Program-made: the position numbers and the translations under genes
Shown here: piece by piece, positions 1 through 9,099 of the stretch
How the letters are laid out: each line of letters begins with the position of its first letter
Position numbering within the stretch: the stretch's first letter is position 1
Notes under the pieces: model-generated
The model's database searches: none
What the model was told of the DNA's origin: nothing
Seen by the model: the letters and a program-made list of their open reading frames with translations, nothing else
Origin: Planctomycetota bacterium
Lineage (GTDB): Bacteria; Planctomycetota; GCA-002687715; DRQF01
Assembly (NCBI GenBank): GCA_015485455.1
Contig: WFTN01000056.1
Location: 1 to 20,413, forward strand
DNA length: 20,413 nt
Direction: 5' to 3'

Positions 1-336
1 CATATACCCAGTTGAATAGATGTGGATCAAGGTTCCGATGCCGGTAATCACCATCAACATCACACAAGTGAGCTGATCAACGACGAAATCGACCGGGACC
101 CAAGACGATCCAAGCAAAATCCAGTCCCAACCCTTTGCCATCACCGAGCCATGACCGATGTTCTTGAACAACACCAAGCTCAGGACGAAAGCCAAGGCTG
201 GGCCGATCACGGCCAAACCACTCACGACTCGGTCGGGAAGGACGACACCTCGGGTCTTGGCAATGGCCACAGCACCGCAAACGGCGGAGCCCAGCAATAA
301 AACCAGAGGGATGAGAAAGGCGATCGTTGCCATCAT
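1..336 (-). CDS. nuoL: NADH-quinone oxidoreductase subunit L, partial (N-terminal 112 codons)
   Basis: This is the beginning of the large antiporter-like proton-pumping subunit of complex I; the rest lies beyond the left edge. The reading frame is open from an ATG at 336-334 to the window end. The visible part starts with a hydrophobic segment (MMATIAFLIPLVLLLGSAV), has a second long hydrophobic stretch, and reaches DQLTCVMLMVITGIGTLIH followed by YSTGYM. That is the conserved start of the NuoL proton-translocation domain, where the D-x-L-T/S...IYS.GYM pattern is diagnostic. The start lies directly after the nuoK stop (TAA at 339-337). A second ATG follows at 333-331, so either could be used. 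Position after nuoK is the standard operon order. Identity is secure; only the full length is unknown. Confidence 0.93.
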   Translation of the reverse strand, partial: MMATIAFLIPLVLLLGSAVCGAVAIAKTRGVVLPDRVVSGLAVIGPALAFVLSLVLFKNIGHGSVMAKGWDWILLGSSWVPVDFVVDQLTCVMLMVITGIGTLIHIYSTGYM

Positions 337-636
337 TTAGCCTTTCAATTCCGATAATTCGTCAACGTTAACGCGATGCCTCAGACGAAAGACAGCAATC
401 AGGATCGACAACCCAACCGCAGCTTCCGCCGCAGCCAGAGCGATGATGAAGAATACGAAAACATGTCCGTCCATCTGTTGATGTTGACGGGCGAATGTCA
501 CAAATACCAACGCAGCACCGTTCAGCATGAGCTCAACACTCATGAACAAGACGATGAGGTTCCTTCGGACCAAGAAACCCGCTGCACCGATCAAGAAGAT
601 CAGCGTTGCAACAATGAGATTGTATTGGCTTTCCAT
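337..636 (-). CDS. nuoK: NADH-quinone oxidoreductase subunit K
   Basis: A small membrane-arm subunit of complex I that takes part in proton translocation. It is 99 residues, the usual length for the family, with three predicted transmembrane helices. The two membrane glutamates important in the family are visible: E35 in FMSVELMLNGAAL and E71 in ALAAAEAAVGLSI. These correspond to E36 and E72 of the E. coli protein. The ATG start at 636-634 lies 11 nt after the nuoJ stop, and nuoL begins immediately after its TAA. No oddities are seen. Confidence 0.97.
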   Translation of the reverse strand: MESQYNLIVATLIFLIGAAGFLVRRNLIVLFMSVELMLNGAALVFVTFARQHQQMDGHVFVFFIIALAAAEAAVGLSILIAVFRLRHRVNVDELSELKG

Positions 637-647
637 ATCAAATTACC

Positions 648-1148
648 TCAGAGCTTCTTCTTGGCCATGACGACAGCGCCGACAATAGCGATCAGGAGCA
701 AGATTGAGACCATCTCGAATTGCAACAAGTAGTCGCCAAACATGAGCCTGCCAACACTCTTGACTGAACCGAAGTTGGGGCCAAGGCTGTCAACTGCCTT
801 CATGTCCGTGCTCAGGATCTGAGCGATGCAAAGGAAACCCAACGGAACCAAGGAGAAGAACGCCAACACCCACCGCCTCGGGGGGATACGTTCTTCCTCA
901 AGCTCACCTTCAGGCAAGTTCAAAAGCATGACGACAAAAATCACCAGGACCATGATGGCACCGGCATACACCAAGACCTGAAGCACGCCCACAAAAGGAG
1001 CACTGCTCATGAAGTACAACCCCGCAAGGGAGATGAAGGTCATGATGAGCGACAAAGCGCCGCTAAGAGGATTCTTGCGGGTGATCGTCATCAGCGCACT
1101 GATAACAGCCATAGCAGCAAGAATGAAGAAGAGCGTCTTTTGTTCCAT
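648..1148 (-). CDS. nuoJ: NADH-quinone oxidoreductase subunit J
   Basis: Membrane-arm subunit J of complex I (ND6 homologue), 166 residues with about five transmembrane helices. The family region VGVLQVLVYAGAIMVLVIFVVML is present (residues about 53-75), including the YAGAIMVL segment that forms the unusual helix 3. The ATG start at 1148-1146 overlaps the nuoI TGA by one base (TGATG), which implies translational coupling. The length fits the family. A charged stretch (EGELEEERIPPRR) lies between helices 3 and 4. Confidence 0.96.
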   Translation of the reverse strand: MEQKTLFFILAAMAVISALMTITRKNPLSGALSLIMTFISLAGLYFMSSAPFVGVLQVLVYAGAIMVLVIFVVMLLNLPEGELEEERIPPRRWVLAFFSLVPLGFLCIAQILSTDMKAVDSLGPNFGSVKSVGRLMFGDYLLQFEMVSILLLIAIVGAVVMAKKKL

Positions 1149-1666
1149 CAGACGGGTGGATTCTCGCTGCCCGGAAGGGGTTCGAACGCGAGAAGCTGCT
1201 CCTTCGTATAAATGAATTGGTTACGGGTATACGCCGGGTCCACTGGTCGCCCAGTGTCCATACGAATGGCGTCTACAGGACAAGCTTCAACGCAAAGGCC
1301 ACAAGCCACGCACTTCAGCTCATCAATATCGAATCGTTCCGGAAACTTCTCCACATGCACATCCGGGCTTTCCGCCGAGATAATGTGGATACAGCCTGCA
1401 GGACAGGAAGTGGCACAGCACATACATGCGGTGCACCGAGGGCTGCCATCTTCTTTCTTAAGGAGACGATGTTGCCCCCGAAAGCGCTTTGGAAAAGGAT
1501 TGCGCTGTTCTGGATAGGCTACCGTGGGCATTTTGTCCACCCGCCTCAGATTCTTCAAAAGATGGCCAATCGTGATCTTCATACCCTTCAAGAGCTCTGG
1601 AAAGAAGAGCTTCTCGGATAAGGTCATCCGTTCACCAGCTTTTGGATTGAGATCAAATTCTGACAC
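1148..1666 (-). CDS. nuoI: NADH-quinone oxidoreductase subunit I (two 4Fe-4S clusters)
   Basis: Peripheral-arm ferredoxin-like subunit that carries clusters N6a and N6b and passes electrons toward NuoB. It is 172 residues. Two 4Fe-4S motifs are seen: C78-x2-C81-x2-C84-x3-C88-P and C119-x2-C122-x2-C125-x3-C129-P. The N-terminal amphipathic part (residues about 15-40) fits its contact with the membrane. The start is read as GTG at 1666-1664, with a GAGG ribosome-binding site 7 nt upstream and 10 nt after the nuoH stop. An additional cysteine (C83) next to a cluster ligand is a minor peculiarity. Confidence 0.97.
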   Translation of the reverse strand: MSEFDLNPKAGERMTLSEKLFFPELLKGMKITIGHLLKNLRRVDKMPTVAYPEQRNPFPKRFRGQHRLLKKEDGSPRCTACMCCATSCPAGCIHIISAESPDVHVEKFPERFDIDELKCVACGLCVEACPVDAIRMDTGRPVDPAYTRNQFIYTKEQLLAFEPLPGSENPPV

Positions 1667-1676
1667 AAGAATACCT

Positions 1677-2972
1677 CTACCAAATGTCCATCTTGATCAG
1701 GATTCCGGTCAGTAAAATGTTGACCAATCCCAAGGGAACAAGAATCTTCCAGCCCAATGCCATCAGCTGATCATAGCGGAAGCGCGGCAAAGTCCAGCGC
1801 ACCCAGACGAACAGCCAGCAGAAGAACAAGGTCTTGGCCATGAGTGTCGCCAAGCCCACTAAACCACCAATCGTCGAGCCAAGAGTGGTGCTCAACTCAC
1901 CGCCCCAAAGCATATAGATGAGCAGGGCAGCTAAAGCTGGTCCAAATCCCATCAAAACGCTCAGGACCAAACCTTCGTTTTTTCGCGAATCACGCCACAA
2001 AAGGCGATTCTTTCCATGCCACTTTAGCAAGCGGAGTCCGACCAAGATGCCAGCTATCATCGTACCAAAGAGAATTCCCTTGGAGAGCAAGGCCGCATTC
2101 TCCGGGTCTGCAAGAGTTTCAGGGCTGACCCAAGGAACTTGGTAGCCACCAAAGAAGCAGGTGGACAAGACCATGGCTACCACAACCATGTGGATGTATT
2201 CGGCCATGAAGAACAAAGCGAACTTCACGCCACCGTATTCAACATGGAAGCCAACGATTTCTGACTCCCCTTCAGCCATATCGAAAGGCGTACGATTGGT
2301 CTCAGCAAAGCCAGCAATCAAGAACAAAAGAAAGCCAATGGGCTGCAGGAAGATGCCCCAGCGGGGTAAGATGGCCAAGAATGATCCGCCTTGGATTTCG
2401 ACCATTTCGCCCAAGTTGGGGGTGCCATAGACCATGAACAAACCAACAACAGCCAAGCCCATGGAAAGCTCATAGCTAATCATTTGAGCCGTGGCGCGCA
2501 TGGCACCCATGAGACTGTACTTGTTGTTGGATGCCCAGCCAGCCAAGGTCACGGCATAGACACCAATGGAAGAAACCGCCAGCAAGATCAAGATGCCCAA
2601 GTCAGCATCCAGAGCTTGGATCTGATAGCTCTCACCAAAGATGGTCATTTTTGGCGTCAGCGGAATAACCATCCCAACAACAAGGGAGATGAAGAGCGCC
2701 AACATGGGGGCGAAAATATAAAGACGGCGATTCGCGTGGTTGGGAACAAACTCTTCTTTCGTCAAGAGTTTCACAACGTCTGTCAAGTTGTGAACCATAC
2801 CGGCGAGTCGAAGGCCAAGACCAGGTACGAAGGCGCGGTTTGGCCCCACACGATCTGCGATGAAAGCCGAACCCTTGCGCTCAAGAAAGATCATCACTGG
2901 GATCATCTGCAAGAGCAGCAGCCAAGGTACTGCGGCCTTCAAGAACAACCAACCGAATCCATCCATTGTCAC
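1677..2972 (-). CDS. nuoH: NADH-quinone oxidoreductase subunit H, extended form
   Basis: Membrane subunit of complex I that forms the quinone chamber with NuoB and NuoD. Family motifs are clear: [16 protein letters not shown] (residues 31-46), [20 protein letters not shown] (227-246), [10 protein letters not shown] (250-259), FGGYQVP (274-280) and [18 protein letters not shown] (393-410). The protein is 431 residues, against about 325 in E. coli. The excess is mostly an insertion at about 281-370, containing roughly two extra hydrophobic segments joined by a basic stretch ([19 protein letters not shown]). The start is GTG at 2972-2970, 8 nt after the nuoG stop, behind AGAAGGG. An ATG two codons later is equally possible. 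Confidence 0.95.
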   Translation of the reverse strand: MTMDGFGWLFLKAAVPWLLLLQMIPVMIFLERKGSAFIADRVGPNRAFVPGLGLRLAGMVHNLTDVVKLLTKEEFVPNHANRRLYIFAPMLALFISLVVGMVIPLTPKMTIFGESYQIQALDADLGILILLAVSSIGVYAVTLAGWASNNKYSLMGAMRATAQMISYELSMGLAVVGLFMVYGTPNLGEMVEIQGGSFLAILPRWGIFLQPIGFLLFLIAGFAETNRTPFDMAEGESEIVGFHVEYGGVKFALFFMAEYIHMVVVAMVLSTCFFGGYQVPWVSPETLADPENAALLSKGILFGTMIAGILVGLRLLKWHGKNRLLWRDSRKNEGLVLSVLMGFGPALAALLIYMLWGGELSTTLGSTIGGLVGLATLMAKTLFFCWLFVWVRWTLPRFRYDQLMALGWKILVPLGLVNILLTGILIKMDIW

Positions 2973-2980
2973 AAACCCTT

Positions 2981-4582
2981 CTAAGCGCTCACTGTCTGTG
3001 CCGCAGAAGCTGTGGCACCCAGTTTTCCGATTTTTCCGTAGTCGAGACCATCAAACTCAGGCACGCTTGCGGCAATCTCAGCAAAGAGTTGCATGGCACT
3101 TTTGAGTTCCCACTCCACTCCCATGACATGAGCAATTTGCTGCATCAACTGAATCTCACTGCGAACGGAAAATTCCTTCCGCACAGCTGCTGTCAGCCTC
3201 TGAACCCGGCCATCTTTGTTCGTCCATGTGCCGTCTTTTTCGGCGTAACTCGTTGCCGGCAGCACCACACTTGAGGCATCACTTGTCGCCGTCCCATTGG
3301 ACTGCAAGCAAATCTTTTGCTTGATGGCAGAGAAGGCCTTCTTGCTTGCCTCATCTCGCCAGTCACTCAAGACATCAGCGGACAAAGTGATGACTGCTAA
3401 CTTGCCATCCAGATAAGACGCCAAGTCTTCTACAACACCACCCTTAGCCACAGCCATCGAGCCTCTGCGATTCGGATGTTTGTCCGCAGCAATCAAGAAG
3501 TCATCGCTATAACCGTCCTCCCGGTTGGCGATGAGGGCAATGGAATCGGTGTGAAAGACCTCTTTCATCAATTTCTTGAACAACCAAATCTCTTCGTTGG
3601 TGCAGTCGTAGCTGGCAACCCCAGCCACAACACCACTACCGCGCTCGAGAAGAGGAGCGATACCATTGCGAATGTGGCCCAAGGCCCCGTCCCATCCGAT
3701 TTCAATGTTTGAAGCGATTGGCTGCGTCAGGCGATTCTCGTTGATCTGGACATACTCGGTGCGCCCGAAGTCACACATCCAAGCCTTGTTAACAGCGGGA
3801 TTTCGACGGGGCTTCAAACGATAGGCCACACCATTGTAGTCACCTAAGGTCGTCTGCTTGTAGTGACTTAAAGTCGTATTGCAACCCGTGGAACATCCTG
3901 GGCAAATGCTGTTGTCTTTTTCTAAGTACCAGGACCGCGCTTGGAAACGAAAATCTCGACTGGTGAGGGCCCCCACGGGGCAAATGTCCGCCGTGTTGAC
4001 TGAGTAGTTATTATCGAGCTTCTTGCCAGGAAAAGTATCAATGGTGGTGTGATCACCCCGATTCAAGAGCCGCAGCTCCCCGGTGCCGGTGACTTCGTCG
4101 CAGAACCGGACGCATCTTGAACAAGCAACGCAGCGCTCTTGATCGAGCATCACCCGGGGCCCCACCTCGATGGCTTTGCCCTTCTTAACTTTATCTTCCA
4201 CGGCAACCACAGAATCTCTGCGATCGTGCTCCATGTAGTAGTTCTGGAGTTTGCATTCCCCGGCTTGATCACAGACCGGGCAATCAATGGGATGATTGAC
4301 CAACAAGAATTCCATGATGGCGGCTCGGTTTTCTTTGACCGCATCACTCTCGGTGTTGACCACCATGCCTTCTGTGGCGATGGTATTGCATGCGATGGGC
4401 AAGCCTCGCATACCCTCAACTTCGACGACACACATCCGGCAGTTTCCTGCCACCGATAGATCTCGGTGATAGCAGAAGTGAGGCACTTTGGCTTTCACGC
4501 AACGGGCAGCTTCAATCAGGTTCGTACCCTTAGGTACTTCCGTTTCAAAGCCATTGATGGTGAGTTTGACGTTTTCGCTCAC
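2981..4582 (-). CDS. nuoG: NADH-quinone oxidoreductase subunit G, short form
   Basis: Fe-S electron-wire subunit of the complex I peripheral arm. I chose the GTG at 4582-4580 because GGAG lies 6 nt upstream and the nuoF TGA ends one base before it; the protein is then 533 residues. Ligands seen in order are: 2Fe-2S cysteines C37, C48, C51 and C65; His-ligated cluster H97, C101, C104 and C110; 4Fe-4S cysteines starting C151, C154, C157 (C161), with a CPVGAL cysteine near 201; then CPGCSTGC and a further cysteine 35 residues on (MCDFGR), which fits the N7-type site. The molybdopterin-oxidoreductase-like C-terminal domain is much shortened compared with the 700-900 residues typical of NuoG, but its closing segment (VVLPATSYAEKDGTWTN, DGRVQ) is kept. 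Confidence 0.95.
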   Translation of the reverse strand: MSENVKLTINGFETEVPKGTNLIEAARCVKAKVPHFCYHRDLSVAGNCRMCVVEVEGMRGLPIACNTIATEGMVVNTESDAVKENRAAIMEFLLVNHPIDCPVCDQAGECKLQNYYMEHDRRDSVVAVEDKVKKGKAIEVGPRVMLDQERCVACSRCVRFCDEVTGTGELRLLNRGDHTTIDTFPGKKLDNNYSVNTADICPVGALTSRDFRFQARSWYLEKDNSICPGCSTGCNTTLSHYKQTTLGDYNGVAYRLKPRRNPAVNKAWMCDFGRTEYVQINENRLTQPIASNIEIGWDGALGHIRNGIAPLLERGSGVVAGVASYDCTNEEIWLFKKLMKEVFHTDSIALIANREDGYSDDFLIAADKHPNRRGSMAVAKGGVVEDLASYLDGKLAVITLSADVLSDWRDEASKKAFSAIKQKICLQSNGTATSDASSVVLPATSYAEKDGTWTNKDGRVQRLTAAVRKEFSVRSEIQLMQQIAHVMGVEWELKSAMQLFAEIAASVPEFDGLDYGKIGKLGATASAAQTVSA

Positions 4583-4583
4583 T

Positions 4584-5849
4584 TCAATCTCCTGCAACCG
4601 CGTCAATGGTGGGCATCAGTGCTTCAAACTCATGCTTGAAGTGCTTAAAGAAACTCTGGATAGGCATCGACATCGAAGACGCCAAGAAACAAATTGTCGT
4701 TCCTGACATAAAGCGTGCGATGCGGTCGAGAGTTTCAAGATCTTGTTGTTCGCCACGGCCCTCATGAACCCGATGAAGGATTCGGGCTCCCCAACCGGTG
4801 CCTTCCCGGCATGGTGTGCATTGCCCGCAAGATTCATGGGCGTAGAATCGGCCCAAAATATCGAGAAGCTCCGGCATACTTTGATTCTCATCAATGACGA
4901 TGACGCCACCAGAGCCAAGGAGGGATCCTGCCTCTTGAACAGATTCATAGTCCAAGTTGGTTTTCATCGCCACATCCGCTGGCATCACTGGGACCGACGA
5001 GCCACCAGGAATAATGGCTTTGAGCCCAATACCATTGAGAGCCCCCCCGCATTCCTTGTTGATGAGGTCGGCCATGGGATAACCCATTTCGACTTCATAG
5101 ACGCCGGGTTTGTTGACGGCGCCAGAAACGCTGAAGAGCTTGGTGCCTTTACTCTTCTCCGTTCCTAAGGCGCTGTACTTGCTTCCTCCGTGATTGACGA
5201 TCCAAGGCACAGCCGCCAAGGACTCCACGTTGTTGACAATTGTGGGACAGCCAAAAGCACCTTCCAAAGCAGGGAATGGGGGTTTCAGTTTAGGCTGGCC
5301 TTGCTTGCCTTCGACGCTGGAGATCAAACCCGTCTCTTCGCCACAAACGTAGGCCCCCGCACCGCGGTGGACGCCAAAATCAATGTCCCAACCAGAGCCC
5401 AAGACATTCTTACCAATGAGCCCTTTTTCTCGCAGAACCTCAACGGCCTGACGCATGCGACGTTCCGAAAGATCAAACTCCCCTCGGATGTACCAGAATG
5501 CCATTTTAGCCTGAATAGCATAAGCGGCGATCAGTGCCCCTTCCAGGCACATGAATGGCAGCTCTTCCATGAGGACACGATCTTTGCATGTTCCAGGTTC
5601 AGACTCATCGGCGTTTATGCACAAGTAGACCGGCTTCTCGCCGCCCTTAGGTACAAATCCCCATTTCACGCCTGTTGGGAATCCCGCACCACCCCGACCC
5701 CGTAATCCAGAACTCTTGACCTCTTCGATCACTTCTTCTGGAGTCATCTTCAGGGCCTTCTCCAAAGCGGAGAATCCGCCGGCGGCTTTCCAGCCATCGA
5801 AAGTCTCGATGTCGGCCTTGCCGCGATGTTCGAACAGAACCTTGGTCAC
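4584..5849 (-). CDS. nuoF: NADH-quinone oxidoreductase subunit F (FMN, 4Fe-4S, NADH site)
   Basis: The NADH-oxidising flavoprotein subunit of complex I. The glycine-rich FMN/NADH loop GLRGRGGAGFPTG is at residues 48-60, NADESEPGTCKDR follows, and GAGAYVCGEETG is in mid-protein. Cluster N3 ligands are C341, C344 and C347 (SCGQCTPCREG) and C387 (TICF). I take GTG at 5849-5847 as the start: it has GGAG 7 nt upstream and lies 4 nt after the nuoE stop, giving 421 residues. An ATG at 5867-5865, overlapping nuoE by 14 nt, is an alternative without a clear ribosome-binding site. The open frame runs further upstream, but that part is not NuoF-like. Confidence 0.96.
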   Translation of the reverse strand: MTKVLFEHRGKADIETFDGWKAAGGFSALEKALKMTPEEVIEEVKSSGLRGRGGAGFPTGVKWGFVPKGGEKPVYLCINADESEPGTCKDRVLMEELPFMCLEGALIAAYAIQAKMAFWYIRGEFDLSERRMRQAVEVLREKGLIGKNVLGSGWDIDFGVHRGAGAYVCGEETGLISSVEGKQGQPKLKPPFPALEGAFGCPTIVNNVESLAAVPWIVNHGGSKYSALGTEKSKGTKLFSVSGAVNKPGVYEVEMGYPMADLINKECGGALNGIGLKAIIPGGSSVPVMPADVAMKTNLDYESVQEAGSLLGSGGVIVIDENQSMPELLDILGRFYAHESCGQCTPCREGTGWGARILHRVHEGRGEQQDLETLDRIARFMSGTTICFLASSMSMPIQSFFKHFKHEFEALMPTIDAVAGD

Positions 5850-5853
5850 AGAA

Positions 5854-6384
5854 CTACTCCAGCTCATCGAGGATACGCACAGCCTGCTCAGGCGTAAGCT
5901 CCTCGTGTAGGGTTCGGTTGATTTGCATGACAGGTGCCCAAGAACAGCCAGCCAAACACTCAACATGCTCTAAACTGAACTTGCCATCAGCGCTAACACA
6001 CTTGTGTTCCAGCCCGAGTTTCTTTTCGACCGCTTCAATGATGCCCGGGGCCCCACGAAGATGGCAAGAGATATTGCGGCAAACCTGGACGTGATACTTA
6101 CCAGCAGGTTTCTGGTGGTACATGGTGTAGAATGTCACCACTCCCAAAACATGGGACGCTGGACATTCGCAACGCTGGGCGGCGTACTCCATCCATTCCT
6201 TCGAAACCCAACCGGTTTGCTCTTGGATCGCCCAAAGAACAGGAAGCAGGGTGGCCAACTTGGTTGGATACCTCTTCTGCAGATCATCGATGTACGCTTC
6301 CCGCTCCGGCGACAACCGCAGAGTTTTTTCAGTCACCGGGCTGTCATCCGCGTTTGCGGCTTGAATGTGGTCATCCTGGCTCAT
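5854..6384 (-). CDS. nuoE: NADH-quinone oxidoreductase subunit E (2Fe-2S)
   Basis: The 24-kDa thioredoxin-fold subunit of complex I that holds cluster N1a beside the FMN in NuoF. It is 176 residues. The four ligands are visible as C102-x4-C107 (VCRNISC) and C143-x3-C147 (ECLAGC), the classic family spacing. The helical N-terminal part contains LPVLWAIQEQTGWVS, as in other NuoE proteins. The ATG at 6384-6382 overlaps the nuoCD TGA by one base (TGATG), so translation is probably coupled. No irregularity is seen. Confidence 0.97.
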   Translation of the reverse strand: MSQDDHIQAANADDSPVTEKTLRLSPEREAYIDDLQKRYPTKLATLLPVLWAIQEQTGWVSKEWMEYAAQRCECPASHVLGVVTFYTMYHQKPAGKYHVQVCRNISCHLRGAPGIIEAVEKKLGLEHKCVSADGKFSLEHVECLAGCSWAPVMQINRTLHEELTPEQAVRILDELE

Positions 6385-8093
6385 CAGCGATCCAATTCTC
6401 CGGCAATGATGTTGAGTGAACCTAAAGTCGGCACGGCGTCTGCGATCATGCTTCCTTCGACAATTTCAGAGAATGCCGAAAGGAGAGTAAAACACGGCGG
6501 ACGGCAGCGCACCCGATAGGGACGGCCACTTCCGTCGGAGACCACGTAGAACCCAAGTTCGCCGTTGGCGGCCTCGATACTGTGGTAAGCCTCACCCGCT
6601 GGCACTTTGATCCCATCGTAGACCAAGACGAAGTGATTCATCAGGCCCTCGATAGATCCGTAGACGTCTTCCTTCTCCGGCAGTTGAACCCTCTTGTCGT
6701 CGCTCATCACGGGGCCACCGGGAATTCGATCTAAAGCCTGCTCAATGATGCGCATGCTTTGGACGATCTCATCAAAGCGAATGAGCGCCCGATCGTGAAC
6801 ATCACCATTGGTCCGGGTGGGCACATCCCAATCAAGATCAGCGTATTGGTAGTAAGGCTTTGCCTTACGCACATCATAGTCAACACCTGTGGCCCGCAAG
6901 CATGGGCCGGTCCAGGAATAGTTGACGGCGTCTTCTTTGGAAATGACACCAACACCAATGGTGCGATCAAGGAAAATGCGGTTCTTCTTAATAAGACCTA
7001 AGACATCCCCCACACCCTTAGGGATCTCTTTGAGGATCTCCCGCACTTGACCGATGAATTCCGGGTTCAGATCGTAGGCGACCCCGCCGATACGCACATA
7101 AGTGCTGGTGAGCCGGGCACCGCAAAGCTCTTCCATGATCTGATAAACCCGCTCACGCAGGTTAAAGAGATACCAGAAATTCGTCAGGGCACCCAAGTCG
7201 ACAAGCATAGCTCCGATGCAAACGCAGTGATCGATAATGCGGGACAACTCAGAGATGATGACCCGGATGTATTGAGTCCGCTCCGGGACCTCCACGCCGA
7301 TCATTTTCTCCACCGTATGGCACCAACCCACGTTGTTCAGCATGGCCGAGCAATAATTGAGGCGATCGGTGTAGGGGATCACCATGGTCCAACTGCCCGT
7401 TTCACAATGCTTTTCGAAACCCCGATGAAGATAGCCAATTTCAGGAGCAACCTTCACCAAAGTCTCGCCGTCTAACTTGCCAAAGAAACGGAGAGTACCG
7501 TGGGTGGCTGGATGAGCCGGGCCAATATTGATGGGGATGAGCTCCGAGAAACCGCCGTCAGCTGGGTTCTCACCATACTCACCGATTTCGTCCATCAAAG
7601 ACTCTGTTTCACCAAGCCACTGCCCATCTTGAATGTTGTAATCTTTGCGCAGCGCATGACCGACAAACTCATGGTGAGTCATGATACGCTTGAGATTCGG
7701 ATGCCCCTCAAAGCTGATGCCGAAGAGATCAAAGACCTCTCGCTCCATCCAATCGGCGGAGCGCCACAGACCAACAAGGGAAGGCAAGGTGCAATCAGAC
7801 TCAGAAATTGCCACTTTCACACGGAGAGCGTTGCCGGAGTCCATGTTGAGCAAATGGTAAACCACCTGAAAACGATCCGGCCAATCATCTTCAAGCTTCA
7901 GACCATCCACAGCGCTGAGATCAACTAAAAAGCCGAAACCAAGGGATGGCTCATCCCGCAAGAATTGCATCGCCGGGACGAGATTTCCTCTCTCGACCAC
8001 CACAGTGGCCATGTCCGCCGTTGGCTCCACTCGAAATTTGGCATCGGGGAATTGAGCCCGCAGACTCTCAACTGTATCTATGGTGCTTACCAC
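6384..8093 (-). CDS. nuoCD: NADH-quinone oxidoreductase fused subunit CD
   Basis: A single 569-residue protein joins the 30-kDa (NuoC) and 49-kDa (NuoD) subunits that connect the Fe-S chain to the quinone site. The NuoC part covers about residues 1-155 and shows the family signature MEREVFDLFGISFEGHPN (116-133). A linker of about 30 residues follows. NuoD begins near INIGPAHPATHGTLR (188-202), with the quinone-site histidine loop, and continues with YLHRGFEKHCE (221-231). It ends in the typical PTLGSLNIIAGELDR. The GTG start at 8093-8091 directly follows the nuoB TAG and has AGGAGGGG 7 nt upstream, which decides the start. The fusion also occurs in E. coli and relatives. Confidence 0.97.
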   Translation of the reverse strand: MVSTIDTVESLRAQFPDAKFRVEPTADMATVVVERGNLVPAMQFLRDEPSLGFGFLVDLSAVDGLKLEDDWPDRFQVVYHLLNMDSGNALRVKVAISESDCTLPSLVGLWRSADWMEREVFDLFGISFEGHPNLKRIMTHHEFVGHALRKDYNIQDGQWLGETESLMDEIGEYGENPADGGFSELIPINIGPAHPATHGTLRFFGKLDGETLVKVAPEIGYLHRGFEKHCETGSWTMVIPYTDRLNYCSAMLNNVGWCHTVEKMIGVEVPERTQYIRVIISELSRIIDHCVCIGAMLVDLGALTNFWYLFNLRERVYQIMEELCGARLTSTYVRIGGVAYDLNPEFIGQVREILKEIPKGVGDVLGLIKKNRIFLDRTIGVGVISKEDAVNYSWTGPCLRATGVDYDVRKAKPYYQYADLDWDVPTRTNGDVHDRALIRFDEIVQSMRIIEQALDRIPGGPVMSDDKRVQLPEKEDVYGSIEGLMNHFVLVYDGIKVPAGEAYHSIEAANGELGFYVVSDGSGRPYRVRCRPPCFTLLSAFSEIVEGSMIADAVPTLGSLNIIAGELDR

Positions 8094-8684
8094 CTAACAT
8101 CCCCTCCTGATCCCGCGGGCCGCAGGATCAACTGCTGGCACATCCCAATCCGTATCACTGTCTGGACGCAATTGAGGTCGCTTTTCCCGATAATGCTCTT
8201 CGATCTCCTCCCCAGCAATTTTCTTTTGCAGGGCAATCAAAGCGTCGAAGAACGCTTCTGGCCGAGGCGGGCACCCGGGGAGATAGACATCAACAGGAAT
8301 GATGCGGTCGATGCCCTGAACCACAGAATAATTGTTGTAGAAACCTCCAGAAGCAGCGCAGACACCAAAGGCGATGACCCACTTGGGCTCCATCATTTGA
8401 TCGTAGATGCGTTTGAGGATGGGTGCCATCTTATAAGTGATGGTGCCAGCCACGATCAGGAGGTCAGCTTGCCGCGGACTAAAGCGAACCAGCTCTGCAC
8501 CAAAGCGGGAAATATCGTGGGTGTTGCTGACCGCCCCCATGAATTCGATACCGCAACATGCCGTGGCAAATGGATAAGGCCAAAGACTGTTTTGTCGCCC
8601 CCAGTTCACCACATCGTTGATGACATGATCAAGCTTGGTTGCCACAAATCCTGTCTTGTTGGCGAAGAAATTCTCTAATCCCAT
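8094..8684 (-). CDS. nuoB: NADH-quinone oxidoreductase subunit B (cluster N2)
   Basis: Subunit carrying the terminal 4Fe-4S cluster N2, which reduces quinone. It is 196 residues from the ATG at 8684-8682. All N2 ligands are present: tandem C43-C44 (ATACCGIEF), C109 (GVCAASGG) and C138 (LPGCPPRPE). Transcription enters from nuoA, whose stop codon lies inside this gene (10-nt overlap). The frame stays open upstream to 8798, but that part is antiphase nuoA sequence and is not NuoB-like, so the internal ATG, giving MGLENFF, is chosen. C-terminal residues beyond about 165 are charged and variable, as usual. Confidence 0.97.
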   Translation of the reverse strand: MGLENFFANKTGFVATKLDHVINDVVNWGRQNSLWPYPFATACCGIEFMGAVSNTHDISRFGAELVRFSPRQADLLIVAGTITYKMAPILKRIYDQMMEPKWVIAFGVCAASGGFYNNYSVVQGIDRIIPVDVYLPGCPPRPEAFFDALIALQKKIAGEEIEEHYREKRPQLRPDSDTDWDVPAVDPAARGIRRGC

Positions 8685-9034
8685 TCCAAAGCCCCTCGTT
8701 TGATGACGTAGTAGAGACCAACTGTGAGGATCCCCAGAAAGACAAGCATTTCCACCAGCATGCCCGAACCATCGGATTCTCGAAACAAGAGGGCCCAAGG
8801 AAAGAGAAAGGCCACTTCAACGTCGAAGACCAGGAATAAAACCGCAACTTGGTAAAACTTCACCGAGAATCGACGTTTAGCATCGACCTGAGGTGTGACG
8901 CCACACTCATAAACGGACAGCTTTACTTCGTTCGGTCGCCTTGGCCCGAGCACATAGCCGAGAATGGCCATGGCTGCTGGTACCACGGCCCCCAGGGCGA
9001 CGATGATCAATATAGATGCAACTGTCGTATCCAT
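8675..9034 (-). CDS. nuoA: NADH-quinone oxidoreductase subunit A
   Basis: First gene of the operon; a small membrane-arm subunit (ND3 homologue) of 119 residues with three transmembrane helices. The family loop is readable as [11 protein letters not shown] followed by the RRFSVKFY segment, and helix 2 contains [15 protein letters not shown] with the conserved acidic residues. The ATG start is at 9034-9032; a weak purine-rich stretch precedes it. Its 3' end overlaps nuoB by 10 nt. The 143-bp gap upstream separates it from the molybdenum hydroxylase genes on the same strand and holds a candidate promoter. Confidence 0.97.
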   Translation of the reverse strand: MDTTVASILIIVALGAVVPAAMAILGYVLGPRRPNEVKLSVYECGVTPQVDAKRRFSVKFYQVAVLFLVFDVEVAFLFPWALLFRESDGSGMLVEMLVFLGILTVGLYYVIKRGALEWD

Positions 9035-9099
9035 AGAAGGTTACATCATCCTCATGAGTGAAAGACTTTTCCGCTCAGGACGGTCGCCCAAGCCATGGG

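Noticed and set aside
5850..5966. Upstream extension of nuoF to 5966
   Set aside because: The added residues run through the end of nuoE in another frame and do not match NuoF; a GTG with GGAG just after nuoE fits better.
8685..8798. Upstream extension of nuoB into nuoA
   Set aside because: The 38 extra residues are antiphase nuoA sequence and are not seen in NuoB; the ATG at 8684 gives the standard N-terminus.
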